Assembly (NCBI GenBank): GCA_051656125.1
Contig: JBOGBH010000052.1
Location: 310,001 to 374,000, forward strand
Direction of reading: 5' to 3'
DNA: 64,000 nucleotides
Source: CAMREV01 sp051656125
GTDB taxonomy: Bacteria; Bacillota_I; Bacilli_A; Mycoplasmatales; Mycoplasmoidaceae
The notes below the pieces were generated by a model. It was not told the DNA's origin. It was given only the letters and a program-made list of their open reading frames with translations, and ran no database searches. Both the position numbers and the translations under genes were made by a program. Below are positions 10,695-23,010 of the stretch, piece after piece (within the stretch, counting starts at the first letter, position 1; every line of letters begins with the position of its first letter).

Positions 10695-10770
10695 GGAGCT
10701 ATAGCTCAATGGTTAGAGCCCCCGACTCATAATCGGTAGGTTGCAGGTTCGAGTCCTGCTAGCTCCACCA
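10695..10770 (+). tRNA. tRNA-Ile (CAT, expected lysidine-modified)
   Basis: Acceptor arms GGAGCTA and TAGCTCC with encoded CCA. The anticodon loop CTCATAA gives CAT. The overall sequence is that of the minor tRNA-Ile whose C34 is converted to lysidine by TilS to read AUA. Assignment to Ile rather than Met rests on its similarity to that type and its cluster position. Confidence 0.8.
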
Positions 10771-10818
10771 GTTTAAAAAACCAAAAAATTAATATTTATT
10801 ATAATATTAATTAAAAAT

Positions 10819-10911
10819 GGAGGATTACCCAAGTCCGGTTGAAGGGGTCAGTCTTGAAAACTGAAAGGCGGCGTGAGTCGCGCGGGGGTTCGAATCCCTC
10901 ATCCTCCGCCA
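10819..10911 (+). tRNA. tRNA-Ser (TGA)
   Basis: A 93-base class II tRNA with a long variable arm. Acceptor GGAGGAT/ATCCTCC, anticodon loop CTTGAAA giving TGA, discriminator G and encoded CCA. Confidence 0.95.
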
Positions 10912-10920
10912 TTTTTATAT

Positions 10921-10996
10921 CGCGGGATAGAGCAGACGGTAGCTCATCAGGCTCATAATCTGAAGGTCGGTGGTTCGAGTCCACCTCCCGCAACCA
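10921..10996 (+). tRNA. Initiator tRNA-fMet (CAT)
   Basis: The first base C faces A at position 72 (CGCGGGA versus TCCCGCA), the mismatch that marks initiator tRNA. The anticodon loop CTCATAA gives CAT. CCA is encoded. Confidence 0.95.
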
Positions 10997-11000
10997 TTTT

Positions 11001-11076
11001 GGTCCTGTGGTGTAGTGATTAACATGCCTCTCTGTCACAGAGGAGATCGCGGGTTTGAATCCCGTCAGGACCGCCA
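11001..11076 (+). tRNA. tRNA-Asp (GTC)
   Basis: Acceptor GGTCCTG/CAGGACC, anticodon loop CTGTCAC giving GTC, discriminator G and encoded CCA. Four bases after tRNA-fMet. Confidence 0.95.
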
Positions 11077-11081
11077 TTAAT

Positions 11082-11157
11082 GGCTTCTTAGCTCAGTCGG
11101 TAGAGCAACAGACTGAAAATCTGTGTGTCGACAGTTCGATTCTGTCAGAAGCCACCA
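11082..11157 (+). tRNA. tRNA-Phe (GAA)
   Basis: Acceptor GGCTTCT/AGAAGCC, anticodon loop CTGAAAA giving GAA, discriminator A and encoded CCA. Last tRNA of the cluster, 66 bases before the plsX start. Confidence 0.95.
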
Positions 11158-11223
11158 TTAAAAATTTAAATTCTATTCATAATAATGAGTAGAATTTATT
11201 TTAAAAAATCACAAAGGAATAAT

Positions 11224-12210
11224 ATGATAAAAATAGCATTTGATGTAATGGGATTTGAAAATGATATTATTGAAGCAATAAATGCTGCTAGAAAGTTTGT
11301 TAAGAAATATTCAGACACACAAATTATTCTTGTTGGAAATCAAGAAGAAATTAAAAAAACATTTAATCAAAATGATAAATTTGAAGTTGTTAATGCTTCA
11401 GAAGTTATTAATCAAGAAGACAATCCATTATTAGCGATAAGAAAAAAAGACTCATCAATGTTGAAAGCAATTAAGATGGTAAAAGACAACGAAGCAGATG
11501 CTGTTGTCTCACCTGGTTCAACACCTTGTTTTGTCTCTATAAGTTACTCTAATTTTGGTATGATTGAGAATATTTCTAAACCTGCTTTCAATCCCACTTT
11601 CCCTTCAGCAAATCTAAGAGGATTTAATATGCTTGATGTTGGAGCTAACAAAATTTGTGATGAACATGATTTAGTTAATTTTGCACTAATGGGACATGTT
11701 TATGCAAAATTAGTTAGAAGAATAGAAAACCCTTCAATTAAACTACTTAATATTGGTACAGAAGAATATAAAGGTCCAGATAATATCCAAAATGCTCATA
11801 AAATCTTAAAGGAAGATAAAAGGATTAATTATCAAGGATTTATTGAATCAGGAAAACTTCTTTTAGGAGAAACTGATGTAATTTGTACTGATGGTTTTAC
11901 TGGTAATATTTGTTTGAAAACTATGGAAGGTTCTCTAAAAATATTATCTGGAGAAATAAAAAAGAATTTATTAAAACCTTATAATATTTTAGGAGCAATT
12001 TTTTCTTTTAACGCATTTAGAAAAGTGAAAAATACTTTTGATTATAAAAATTATGCAGGAGCTTTGGTTCTTGGTTTAAATAAGCTTGCAATCAAAGCAC
12101 ATGGTAGTGCAGACGAAAGAGAGTTTATTAGTGCTTTAGAATTAGCTAGAAACTCTGCAAAATATAATATTGTTGAAGAAATTAAAAAATTTGTAAATGA
12201 AAAAAAATAG
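11224..12210 (+). CDS. plsX: Phosphate acyltransferase PlsX
   Basis: A 328-residue enzyme that makes acyl-phosphate from acyl-ACP for the first step of phospholipid synthesis, feeding PlsY and then PlsC (encoded at 51455-52243). The N-terminal IKIAFDVMGFE, the VSPGSTPCFVS segment and the LLNIGTEEYKG motif are characteristic. The start at 11224 is chosen because AAAGGA lies just upstream and it matches the usual PlsX N-terminus. An in-frame ATG at 11185 has no ribosome site. It is followed by rnc with a 14-base overlap, the plsX-rnc order seen in many Firmicutes. Confidence 0.93.
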   Translation: MIKIAFDVMGFENDIIEAINAARKFVKKYSDTQIILVGNQEEIKKTFNQNDKFEVVNASEVINQEDNPLLAIRKKDSSMLKAIKMVKDNEADAVVSPGSTPCFVSISYSNFGMIENISKPAFNPTFPSANLRGFNMLDVGANKICDEHDLVNFALMGHVYAKLVRRIENPSIKLLNIGTEEYKGPDNIQNAHKILKEDKRINYQGFIESGKLLLGETDVICTDGFTGNICLKTMEGSLKILSGEIKKNLLKPYNILGAIFSFNAFRKVKNTFDYKNYAGALVLGLNKLAIKAHGSADEREFISALELARNSAKYNIVEEIKKFVNEKK

Positions 12211-12892
12211 AAAAGAAATCAAATTACTTTTAAGTAATCTTGAAATAGAAAACAATGTAAAGATTGAAACTTTTATTGAGGCAATGACTCATAAAAGTTT
12301 TAGAAATGAAAATCCAAATATTAAGAAAGATTTTGAGAGATTAGAAATCTTAGGTGATTCAATTGTTCAAAAAATTGTGACTGAATATCTATTTATAAAA
12401 TATCCTGAAAAGAATGAAGCAAACATTACAGATGATAGAAAATCAATAGTTAGAACAGAAACAATGAAAAGAGCTGCAAATCAATTAGAACTTATTGAAT
12501 ATGCTTTTTTAGGAAATGGAATCAATTCTGAAAATGATACAAATAACATTAGGCCAGATTTATTTGAATCGCTAATTGGAGCAGTTTATCTTGAATGTGG
12601 TGAGGATAAATGTAAAGAAATATTGGAAAAAACCATTATTAATTATTACTTAAAAAAGGAATTAGATTCATCTACGGATTATAAATCTAAATTTCAAGAA
12701 TTAATTCAATCAAAAGAATCAAGTAAAAAAAATAAAAGCAATTATATTTATTACAAAGCAATAGAAGAAAATAATAACTTCAAAGTAACGTTAATTGTTA
12801 AGGGTGTTACTTACGGTGTTGGCAGTGGAAAAACTAAAAAAAGTGCAGAACAAGCAGCTGCTAAAGATGCATTGGATAAATATATTCATTAA
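12197..12892 (+). CDS. rnc: Ribonuclease III
   Basis: The 231-residue double-strand-specific endonuclease processes rRNA precursors and other structured RNA. Residues 45-55 carry the signature ERLEILGDS, and the second metal-binding cluster is in FESLIGAVYLE near residue 125. A double-stranded RNA-binding domain fills the C-terminal third, ending with KKSAEQAAAKDAL. The gene overlaps plsX and is convergent with the rRNA operon, whose long processing stems are the classical substrate of this enzyme. It ends five bases before a strong bidirectional terminator. Confidence 0.95.
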   Translation: MKKNRKEIKLLLSNLEIENNVKIETFIEAMTHKSFRNENPNIKKDFERLEILGDSIVQKIVTEYLFIKYPEKNEANITDDRKSIVRTETMKRAANQLELIEYAFLGNGINSENDTNNIRPDLFESLIGAVYLECGEDKCKEILEKTIINYYLKKELDSSTDYKSKFQELIQSKESSKKNKSNYIYYKAIEENNNFKVTLIVKGVTYGVGSGKTKKSAEQAAAKDALDKYIH

Positions 12893-12897
12893 AAAAT

Positions 12898-12933
12898 AAA
12901 AAATACAACTAGATTTTACTAGTTGTATTTTTT
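12898..12933. terminator. Bidirectional terminator between rnc and 5S rRNA
   Basis: A perfect 15-base inverted repeat (12898-12912 and 12919-12933, arm AAAAAATACAACTAG) with a six-base loop has A/T tails on both sides, so it can end both plus-strand plsX-rnc and minus-strand rRNA transcription. Confidence 0.85.
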
Positions 12934-12940
12934 ATTTTGA

Positions 12941-13044
12941 GTAGCATTTACCTATTCTCACTTTTGGGCTACCTTCGGCTCCATAATGCTTAACTTCTGT
13001 GTTCGGTATGGGAACAGGTGTTTCCATTACGATATTGACACTAC
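12941..13044 (-). rRNA. 5S ribosomal RNA
   Basis: The minus strand holds the conserved CCGAACACAGAAGTTAAGC core of 5S rRNA. Terminal segments GTAGTG and ATGCTAC pair to close helix I. The length of about 104 bases is typical for mycoplasmas. It is the last gene of the rRNA operon. Ends are estimated from helix I. Confidence 0.9.
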
Positions 13045-13050
13045 ACAAAA

Positions 13051-13074
13051 AAGATAGTTCTCTGAAAACTGAAT
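13051..13074 (-). repeat. 3' arm of the 23S rRNA processing stem
   Basis: This 24-base stretch is complementary to 16141-16164 with one mismatch, and pairing continues further with a two-base bulge toward 13089 and 16129. The two arms flank the 23S gene and form the long stem cut by RNase III. Confidence 0.75.
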
Positions 13075-13106
13075 ATTATTTTAACAATCAATCTAACTTA
13101 TAAATT

Positions 13107-15996
<2,890 letters not shown>

Positions 15997-16140
15997 GATA
16001 TCTTCAATTAATATTTGTTAATTTTTTTAACATTTGTTTTTTGTTAGAGTGTTTGTTGCTATAAAAATATTTCTGATCTTACAATCAAAAATTTCTTATA
16101 GTCTTTTTTTATAAATTAGACTAAAAAGATTGTTAATAAT

Positions 16141-16164
16141 ATTCAGTTTTCAAAGAACTATCTT
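16141..16164 (-). repeat. 5' arm of the 23S rRNA processing stem
   Basis: Pairs with 13051-13074 (23 of 24 bases). Carries the boxA-like TTCTTTGAAAACT on the minus strand. Confidence 0.75.
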
Positions 16165-16180
16165 GAGAGAAAATACTCTC

Positions 16181-16196
16181 AAAACTAAATAGAATC
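16181..16196 (-). repeat. 3' arm of the 16S rRNA processing stem
   Basis: The 16 bases AAAACTAAATAGAATC are the exact reverse complement of 17814-17829 upstream of 16S, so the two arms enclose the 16S gene. Confidence 0.75.
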
Positions 16197-16292
16197 CGAC
16201 CATAAAATTTCTTATATTCTTACAAGCAATATTTTATGGATTTTAATAATGTACACTAATTAAAGTGTTAATTTAGTAAATTAACTCCATTA

Positions 16293-17808
<1,516 letters not shown>

Positions 17809-17813
17809 GAACA

Positions 17814-17829
17814 GATTCTATTTAGTTTT
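17814..17829 (-). repeat. 5' arm of the 16S rRNA processing stem
   Basis: Exact 16-base complement of 16181-16196. It lies just upstream of the 16S 5' end and is followed upstream by the boxA-like TTCTTTGAAAACT. Confidence 0.75.
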
Positions 17830-17841
17830 CAAAGAACTTTC

Positions 17842-17867
17842 TATGTTATTTTTATTAAAATAACATA
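17842..17867 (-). promoter_or_regulatory. Hairpin in the rRNA leader
   Basis: Perfect 11-base inverted repeat (TATGTTATTTT, loop of four bases) between the promoters and the boxA-like element. Possible part of the antitermination or processing leader. Confidence 0.5.
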
Positions 17868-17894
17868 ACAAAATTGCTATCATATTCATGAAAA

Positions 17895-17922
17895 TTTATA
17901 ATAATCAGAAATACAAAAGCAA
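17895..17922 (-). promoter_or_regulatory. rRNA promoter P2
   Basis: Minus strand: -35 TTGCTT (17922-17917), 16-base spacer, -10 TATAAA (17900-17895). It lies just downstream of P1, giving tandem promoters as is common for rRNA operons. Confidence 0.55.
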
Positions 17923-17926
17923 AATA

Positions 17927-17954
17927 ATTATATAATATAAGTAATGTTTTTCAA
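17927..17954 (-). promoter_or_regulatory. rRNA promoter P1
   Basis: Minus strand: -35 TTGAAA (17954-17949), 16-base spacer, perfect -10 TATAAT (17932-17927). An A/T palindrome abuts the -35 box upstream. Confidence 0.7.
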
Positions 17955-17970
17955 ATTTTTTAAAAAATTT
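17953..17970 (-). promoter_or_regulatory. UP-element-like A/T palindrome
   Basis: AAATTTTTTAAAAAATTT, an 18-base perfect palindrome directly upstream of the P1 -35 box. Position and A-tracts resemble the UP elements that bind the RNA polymerase alpha C-terminal domain at rRNA promoters. It may also help end mtaB transcription. Confidence 0.5.
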
Positions 17971-17987
17971 CTTATATATACATATTA

Positions 17988-19277
17988 TTATATTAATTCT
18001 CCTATAACTCCATCAAGTGTTAGTTTCTTTATTTTAACTTTTTTGTATTGACCAGTTAAGTCTTCTTTTGTTTTAACTAATACTTTAATATACTCAGAAG
18101 AGAAACCTTCTTGAAAAGAAGAGGAACATGATTTTTCAAAAACAACATTTGTTTCTACACCAATAAATGATTTTAAAATTTCCTTTCTAATATCGTTTTT
18201 TAATTCTGTGATTTCTTTTACTCTTCTTTTCTGTATATTTGAATTTATACATTTTAATTTAGAGGCAGCAGTCATTTTTCTTTTAGAATATGGAAAAATA
18301 TGCATATCCAAAAATCTTATCTTTCTTAATCATTCCATTGATTCTAAATGGTCTTCTTCTGCTTCGGTTGGAAACCCTACAATATAGTCTGTCGTAAAAG
18401 TAGAATTAGGAGATTTCTTTCTTATTTTGGAAACAAGTTCATAAAATTTTTCACTACTATACTTTCTATTCATATCTTTTAAAACTTTGTTTGAGCCTGA
18501 TTGAAGACAAATGTGTCATTGTTGACAAAACCTTTGAGGATTAGTTGTGACAATATCTACAATTTTATCTGTAATTTGAAATGGTTCTACCGATGAAATT
18601 CTTATTCTGAAATTACCTTTTAATTTATTTATTTCTTCTAGCAAGTTTTCAAAGTTATGTTTACCATCATCATAACCTGCAGTGTTGACTCCAGTAATAA
18701 CAATCTCTTTATATTTTTTGCTTAGCTCATTAATTTCTTTTATTAAAATATTTAAATCTTTAGATCTTTGTCTTCCTCTTGAAAAAGGAATAATGCAATA
18801 TGAGCACATAAAATTGCAGCCATCTTGTATTTTTATAAATGCTCTTGTTTGGTTAGTGAAATTAATATCCTCATTTTTTTCAAATTTCTGATTTATAAAT
18901 AAATTTTCTATTTTATTAATTCTTTCTCTTTTCTTCTCAAATTCAGTAATTAATTCATAAACATTATTTTTATATTTATTTCCTATTAAAATATCAATAT
19001 TGTATTTTTCACCAATATCACTATTCATTTGTGTGTAGCAACCTGAAGCAATAACAATTGAATTAGGATTATATTTTTTTGCTCTTTTTATAATATTAAT
19101 TGATTTTTTATCTGCCTTTTCTGTGACAGTGCATGTATTAATAATATATATGTCAGAAAAACTATCAAATGGTTTTTCAATATAACCATTCATTAATAAT
19201 TGATTTCTCATTGAATTAGATTCAAAAATATTTACCTTACATCCTAAAGTATAAATTGCAAATGTATTACTTTGCAT
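17988..19277 (-). CDS. mtaB: tRNA methylthiotransferase MtaB-like
   Basis: A 429-residue radical-SAM enzyme expected to add the methylthio group to t6A37 in tRNA. The N-terminal UPF0004 domain has three cluster cysteines (TLGCKVN, NTCTVTE, ASGCYTQ), and the radical-SAM motif is CNFMCSYC near residue 150. A TRAM-like RNA-binding domain ends the protein. The opening TLGCKVN favours the MtaB subgroup over MiaB and RimO. TGA codons are Trp. ATG at 19277 is chosen, with AGGA eight bases upstream. A TTG two codons earlier is too close to that site. The start overlaps the upstream membrane-protein gene by 11 bases. Confidence 0.88.
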
Positions 19278-19797
19278 TTTCAATTTCCTTTTCGCTATTA
19301 ATTTTTTCTTCTATTTTTTTTGATTCCTTTGAGTTTTCTCCATTTTTTCTTTTCTCAATATCAACATTAATTTTAAAATGAGAGTATTGTTGAAAACCTA
19401 CTCCAATTAATGAAATAAATAATACAATACAAATTAATACTATGGTAACTCAGCTACTATTCCCTCACATTCCGTAAGTTGAAAATGATGTAATAAAAGA
19501 AAGAGAAAAAATCATATTAGCTAAGTTTATATAAATTGCAACTCAATCATAAAATATCCAATTTTTAGTCATATGAAGTCTTATTAGCGTGTACTCTTTG
19601 GTTAAAATTATCATATAAGCACATGAAGTAATTGCTGCAACACATGAAAATATAATAATGGGTAGTATTTGTCCAATTAAATCTTTAGGGCTATTAGCAA
19701 CAACTATAATTGAAATCATTACACCTAAAACAATAGAAATAGATGAAACTTTATATAGAGTAGCTAATAATATCTTTGTTATGTTGCTATTTTTCAT
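19267..19797 (-). CDS. Four-helix membrane protein of unknown function
   Basis: A 176-residue protein I do not recognise. Two membrane helices lie in residues 15-65 and two in residues 85-140. A Lys/Glu-rich cytoplasmic tail of about 35 residues with EKIEEK-like charge runs ends the protein. There is no signal peptidase site. TGA codons within the third helix region are Trp. It overlaps rsmE upstream by 11 bases and mtaB downstream by 11 bases, so it is co-translated with RNA-modification genes. That context does not by itself reveal a function. Confidence 0.75.
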
Positions 19798-20488
19798 TTT
19801 TACTTCCTATATTAAAAGATAAAATTGATGCCAAATAAATTGCAGCAGTTTCACTTTTTAAAATTGTTTTTGTTAATTTTAAAAAGAAACAATATTTTTC
19901 AAGAATGTCTAATTCTTTTTTAGAAAATCCACCTTCTGGTCCAATAATTAAATTAATCTTATCATTATATTTTATATCATCAAATGAAAAGATTTCTTTT
20001 GTTTCTTGATATGCTAATATATTAAACTTATCTTTTTCAATTTTATTTAATAATTCATTAAAGCTTATAGGATAATTTAATTCTAAATCTGTGAATCTAA
20101 AACACTGTTTTGATGATTCAGAAATAATTTTATTTAATCTATCATAGTTTAACTTAATATTTTTTTGACTTCTTTCAAATAAAACTGGAGTAATTGATTT
20201 GCAATTTATTTCATTTAATTTTCTTACTGCTAATTCAAAATTATTTTTATCTATTAAACCTAAATAAATATTTAAATTTAAAGTGTTATTTTCCAATTTA
20301 TGTTTATTTATTATTTCTAACTTTAGCTTGTCGATTGAAGTAATTATTGTCTCATATTCATTTTGACTATCAAAACAAAATAATTTATCCCCTATTTTTT
20401 TTCTTAAAGATTTTTTAATATGTAATTCGTCTTCATCTGATAAATATATTTCATTATTTAAAATTTTATAAATTTTAAACTTGGGCAT
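19787..20488 (-). CDS. rsmE: 16S rRNA m3U1498 methyltransferase RsmE
   Basis: A 233-residue SPOUT-class methyltransferase that methylates U1498 in helix 44 of 16S rRNA. The N-terminal PUA-like RNA-binding part covers about residues 1-70. The knotted SAM-binding domain shows LIIGPEGGFSKKE and, near the end, the LKSETAAIYLASIL motif typical of RsmE. The length agrees with the family. Start ATG follows AGGA, and the gene overlaps nusB by 14 bases and the downstream membrane-protein gene by 11 bases. Confidence 0.92.
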   Translation of the reverse strand: MPKFKIYKILNNEIYLSDEDELHIKKSLRKKIGDKLFCFDSQNEYETIITSIDKLKLEIINKHKLENNTLNLNIYLGLIDKNNFELAVRKLNEINCKSITPVLFERSQKNIKLNYDRLNKIISESSKQCFRFTDLELNYPISFNELLNKIEKDKFNILAYQETKEIFSFDDIKYNDKINLIIGPEGGFSKKELDILEKYCFFLKLTKTILKSETAAIYLASILSFNIGSKNEK

Positions 20489-20858
20489 TTAGCATCCTGT
20501 CTAAAATAAAATTAATAAATTTATATGATTTTTCGTCACTATAATTTTTAGATGTAACTATAGCTTGATCAATTAAAATTTTTCTATCAATTTTTGAAAT
20601 TTTATATTCAGAATATGTAGAGACTATAATTGCTAAATCTACTTCTGCAACTCTATCCCATTTTCAATTTTCTTTTAAATTTGAAACTATAATTTTTTTA
20701 ATTTCAGAAAAGTTATTTAAAGCATATTCAACAATACTAAATATATATTCATCATTTTTAATTTCATCGGGAATATTATCAGAATCAAAGTCTTGTTTTA
20801 TTAAACAAGAGTATATATATTGAAATACAATTATTCTTTTTTCTCACTGTTTAAGCAT
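20475..20858 (-). CDS. nusB: Transcription antitermination factor NusB
   Basis: A 127-residue all-helical protein that binds boxA RNA with S10 and helps full-length rRNA transcription. The N-terminal QWEKRIIVFQYIYS and the C-terminal VAEVDLAIIVSTYSEY followed by KILIDQAIVTSKNYS match the NusB core. TGA (codon 5 and others) is Trp, which hides the gene from standard-code tools. It is followed by rsmE with 14 bases of overlap and preceded by the YqhY-like gene by two bases. The boxA-like sites in the nearby rRNA operon are its expected target. Confidence 0.88.
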
Positions 20859-20860
20859 AA

Positions 20861-21145
20861 TTACCTAAGAATAATATTTACATAAAAGTCATTTATGTTA
20901 AGTTCTGAGCTTAAGATAAATAAAATTTCTTTTCTAAGAGAATCAATTTCACCTATTATTTCTTTATTTAAAGATTCATTAATATAAATATACATCTCAT
21001 TATTATCATTTTTATTTAAATATGAGTCAATGCTAATATTTTTATATTTATAGTTTGAACCTTCAATATAATTTTTAATATACTTTGTAATCGTCTTAAG
21101 TTCAATAAATATTGCATCATTATTTTTAGAGAATATCTTATACAT
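20861..21145 (-). CDS. Asp23/YqhY-like small protein (MMB_0454-type)
   Basis: A 94-residue soluble protein located between efp and nusB, where many Firmicutes have yqhY of the Asp23/Gls24 family and mycoplasmas have a short MMB_0454-type protein. Size, alternating amphipathic strands and the terminal ELNINDFYVNIIL fit such a domain, but identity to the family rests mainly on position. The start at 21145 is chosen for its GGAAG site. An in-frame ATG nine codons upstream would lie deeper in efp. It overlaps the efp stop by eight bases. Confidence 0.65.
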   Translation of the reverse strand: MYKIFSKNNDAIFIELKTITKYIKNYIEGSNYKYKNISIDSYLNKNDNNEMYIYINESLNKEIIGEIDSLRKEILFILSSELNINDFYVNIILR

Positions 21146-21710
21146 TCTTACTTCTTCCAATATACTCGCCATTACTAGTATTAATTATTACAGTTTCACC
21201 AGTTTTGATAAATTGCGGAACATTTATTTCATATCCAGTTTCAAGGGTTGCTTTTTTTAAAGCAGCTTGTGCAGTATTACCTTGAACAGCTTCTTCTGCA
21301 AATTCTATTTTTAATGTAACTTGATCTGGCAAATAAAGTCCTAAAATTTCTGAATCATAAATCATTATATTGAATTCTAATCCTTCTATTATAAAATTTT
21401 TTTCTCATTCAAGCTTAGATGAAGGAATCTCATACTGTTCAAAATTTTCTAAATCCATAAAAATATAATTTGAACCATCAATATAAGAAAATGAGCATTT
21501 CTTCTTTAATATATTTGCTTGCTCTAATTTTTCTCCAGTTAGTACTTCAACAGTAATTGCTTGATTTCTAAGATTTTTAACTTTACACTTAACTATTCCT
21601 TCTCTCATTGCTGTTTTATTAAAAGAATTTTCTATTACTAAATAGATATTATTTTTATACAAAAAAGTATGACCTGGTCTTAAATCTTTTGCATGTATTA
21701 TTTGTGCCAT
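21138..21710 (-). CDS. efp: Elongation factor P with an atypical tip loop
   Basis: EF-P, 190 residues, relieves ribosome stalling at polyproline. All three beta-barrel domains are present: domain I with KDLRPGHTF, domain II with the SYIDGSNYIFMDLENFEQYE segment, and domain III ending in VPQFIKTGETVIINTSNGEYIGR. The loop that normally reads PGKGxA and bears the modified residue reads FNKTAMREG here, so the usual modified Lys or Arg context is changed. I recall the same loop type in other mycoplasmas. TGA at 21405 is Trp. First gene of the efp-nusB-rsmE-mtaB set. Confidence 0.93.
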
Positions 21711-21737
21711 TTTTTTTCCTTAAAATATACTAATATT

Positions 21738-21743
21738 ATTATA
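21738..21743 (-). promoter_or_regulatory. -10 box of the efp operon
   Basis: TATAAT on the minus strand, 27 bases before the efp start codon and directly after the terminator of the coiled-coil genes. No clear -35. Confidence 0.5.
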
Positions 21744-21754
21744 AAATAAAAAAA

Positions 21755-21780
21755 TAAATAATTACATTAGTAATTATTTA
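21755..21780 (-). terminator. Terminator of the coiled-coil operon, overlapping its stop codon
   Basis: Perfect 11-base stem (TAAATAATTAC with GTAATTATTTA, loop of four bases) followed in minus-strand RNA by a run of seven U. The stop codon of the 399-residue gene lies inside the stem. Confidence 0.7.
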
Positions 21781-22973
21781 TCTAAATCTGCTTTTGTTAT
21801 TTTTGGTGATTTATGTTCTATAATTTCAAAGAAATAAGATTGTTTTCTTTTTCTAGCATTATCCAATTTTTTAACAGATTCTGTTTTAGGTGGGAATGGA
21901 GAAGCTTTTTTAATTACTGGAGTCTCTACCCTATTTTCAACTATATTAGAATTACCATTTAATAATTCTTTTAATCTTCTATTTTCTTCTTCTTTTAGTT
22001 TTAATTCATTTGCAATGTTTTCATTAGGATTATTCATTCTAATTCCTAATGGTTCAACACCTTTTTCTAAAGAAGAAATTCTTGCTTCATATTCATCTCT
22101 TAGAAGTTTTAAAGCTTTATTATTTATAATTTCAGCAATATCATTTTCATTCACATGAGATTTATTAATTATATTTTGAGATAATTTTCTAATTTCTTTT
22201 TCTTGAGCTTCAATTATATTAGTTAGCTCAACTAATCTTTGATTATTAGCTAATCAAGCTTTTTGAGTAACTTCAGATTGACTGTTTAATTTTGTAACTT
22301 CATTTAAAGCAAGTTTTTTGCTTTCGTTTTCAATGAAAGAGCTTATATCATCTTTAGTATAAGTTTGTATTCCATCTGAAGCTCTTATTTTAACAATTTT
22401 TGTTTTTGGTAATTCACCATTAAAGTAGTCGTATTTCATATCTTCATCTCCGTTTTTATATTCATAAATTCCATCGTCTTCTAATGAAAGACCTTTTTTT
22501 TGGAATTCCTCTTCTCAATTTAAATTATAATTCAATGAATCGTTATTTTTTAAAGAAATTTTAGAATCACTTGCGTTAATAAAATTAAGCTCTTCTTCAA
22601 GAAAAGAATCAATATTCATATTAACTTTCTTAAAATTATCTTTAAATAAATTCTGTGACTTTTCTTGAATTCTTTGAATAGGGTCTGCTAAGCCACTTGA
22701 GTTAGATTTCTCTAATTGAATTAATCTATTTTCTATTGAAGCAAATGATTCTTGATTCTCAATAAAATTTTTGTCAATTTTATTTGATAAATAGTCTAGA
22801 TTTATTATTAATTTTTCATATATGTTGTTTATGTTACTATCCAAACTTGTCATGAAATTATCTAGTTCATTATCAGAAAATTTTTCAGAATCAATTTGAT
22901 TAACATCAGATAAATGAATATCAAATTTTTCTTTGTTCAATAAATTAGAAATATATTGACTTCTATATCTCAT
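21774..22973 (-). CDS. 399-residue coiled-coil protein sharing the W-box of the giant protein
   Basis: I do not recognise this protein. Residues 1-150 are predominantly helical with short coiled-coil runs. Residues 150-195 are rich in Asp, Glu, Tyr, Phe and Gly (a loose echo of the aromatic/glycine boxes of mycoplasma terminal-organelle proteins, not a clear match). At 22254 the segment KAWLANNQRLVELTNII repeats the unit-opening box of the giant protein upstream. A second coiled coil and a basic, Pro-containing tail follow. TGA codons join three frame segments into one gene. ATG 22973 follows AAGGA. It lies only 37 bases after the giant gene, so the two are one transcript and probably one structure. 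Confidence 0.85.
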
Positions 22974-23010
22974 TGTTTTTCCTTATTTCTTAAGCACTAC
23001 TTTATGTTAA

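Larger units (their letters stand above)
15997..16292 (-). other. 16S-23S internal transcribed spacer
   Basis: This spacer of about 296 bases holds no tRNA gene. It contains the 5' arm of the 23S processing stem (16141-16164), the 3' arm of the 16S stem (16181-16196) and, between them, a small inverted repeat (GAGAG...CTCTC near 16165-16180). The minus-strand sequence GTTCTTTGAAAACTGAAT is a boxA-like element known from Firmicute and mycoplasma spacers. Confidence 0.75.

Noticed and set aside
10811..11077. Minus-strand 88-residue open frame across the tRNA cluster
   Set aside because: It is antisense to tRNA-Ser, tRNA-fMet and tRNA-Asp, which fold perfectly, and it has the odd composition expected of translated tRNA genes.
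11185..11223. Upstream plsX start at 11185
   Set aside because: It lacks a ribosome site and adds 13 residues not usual for PlsX. ATG 11224 has AAAGGA and the standard N-terminus.
19278..19283. TTG start for mtaB at 19283
   Set aside because: The AGGA site would be only about two bases away. ATG 19277 has proper spacing.
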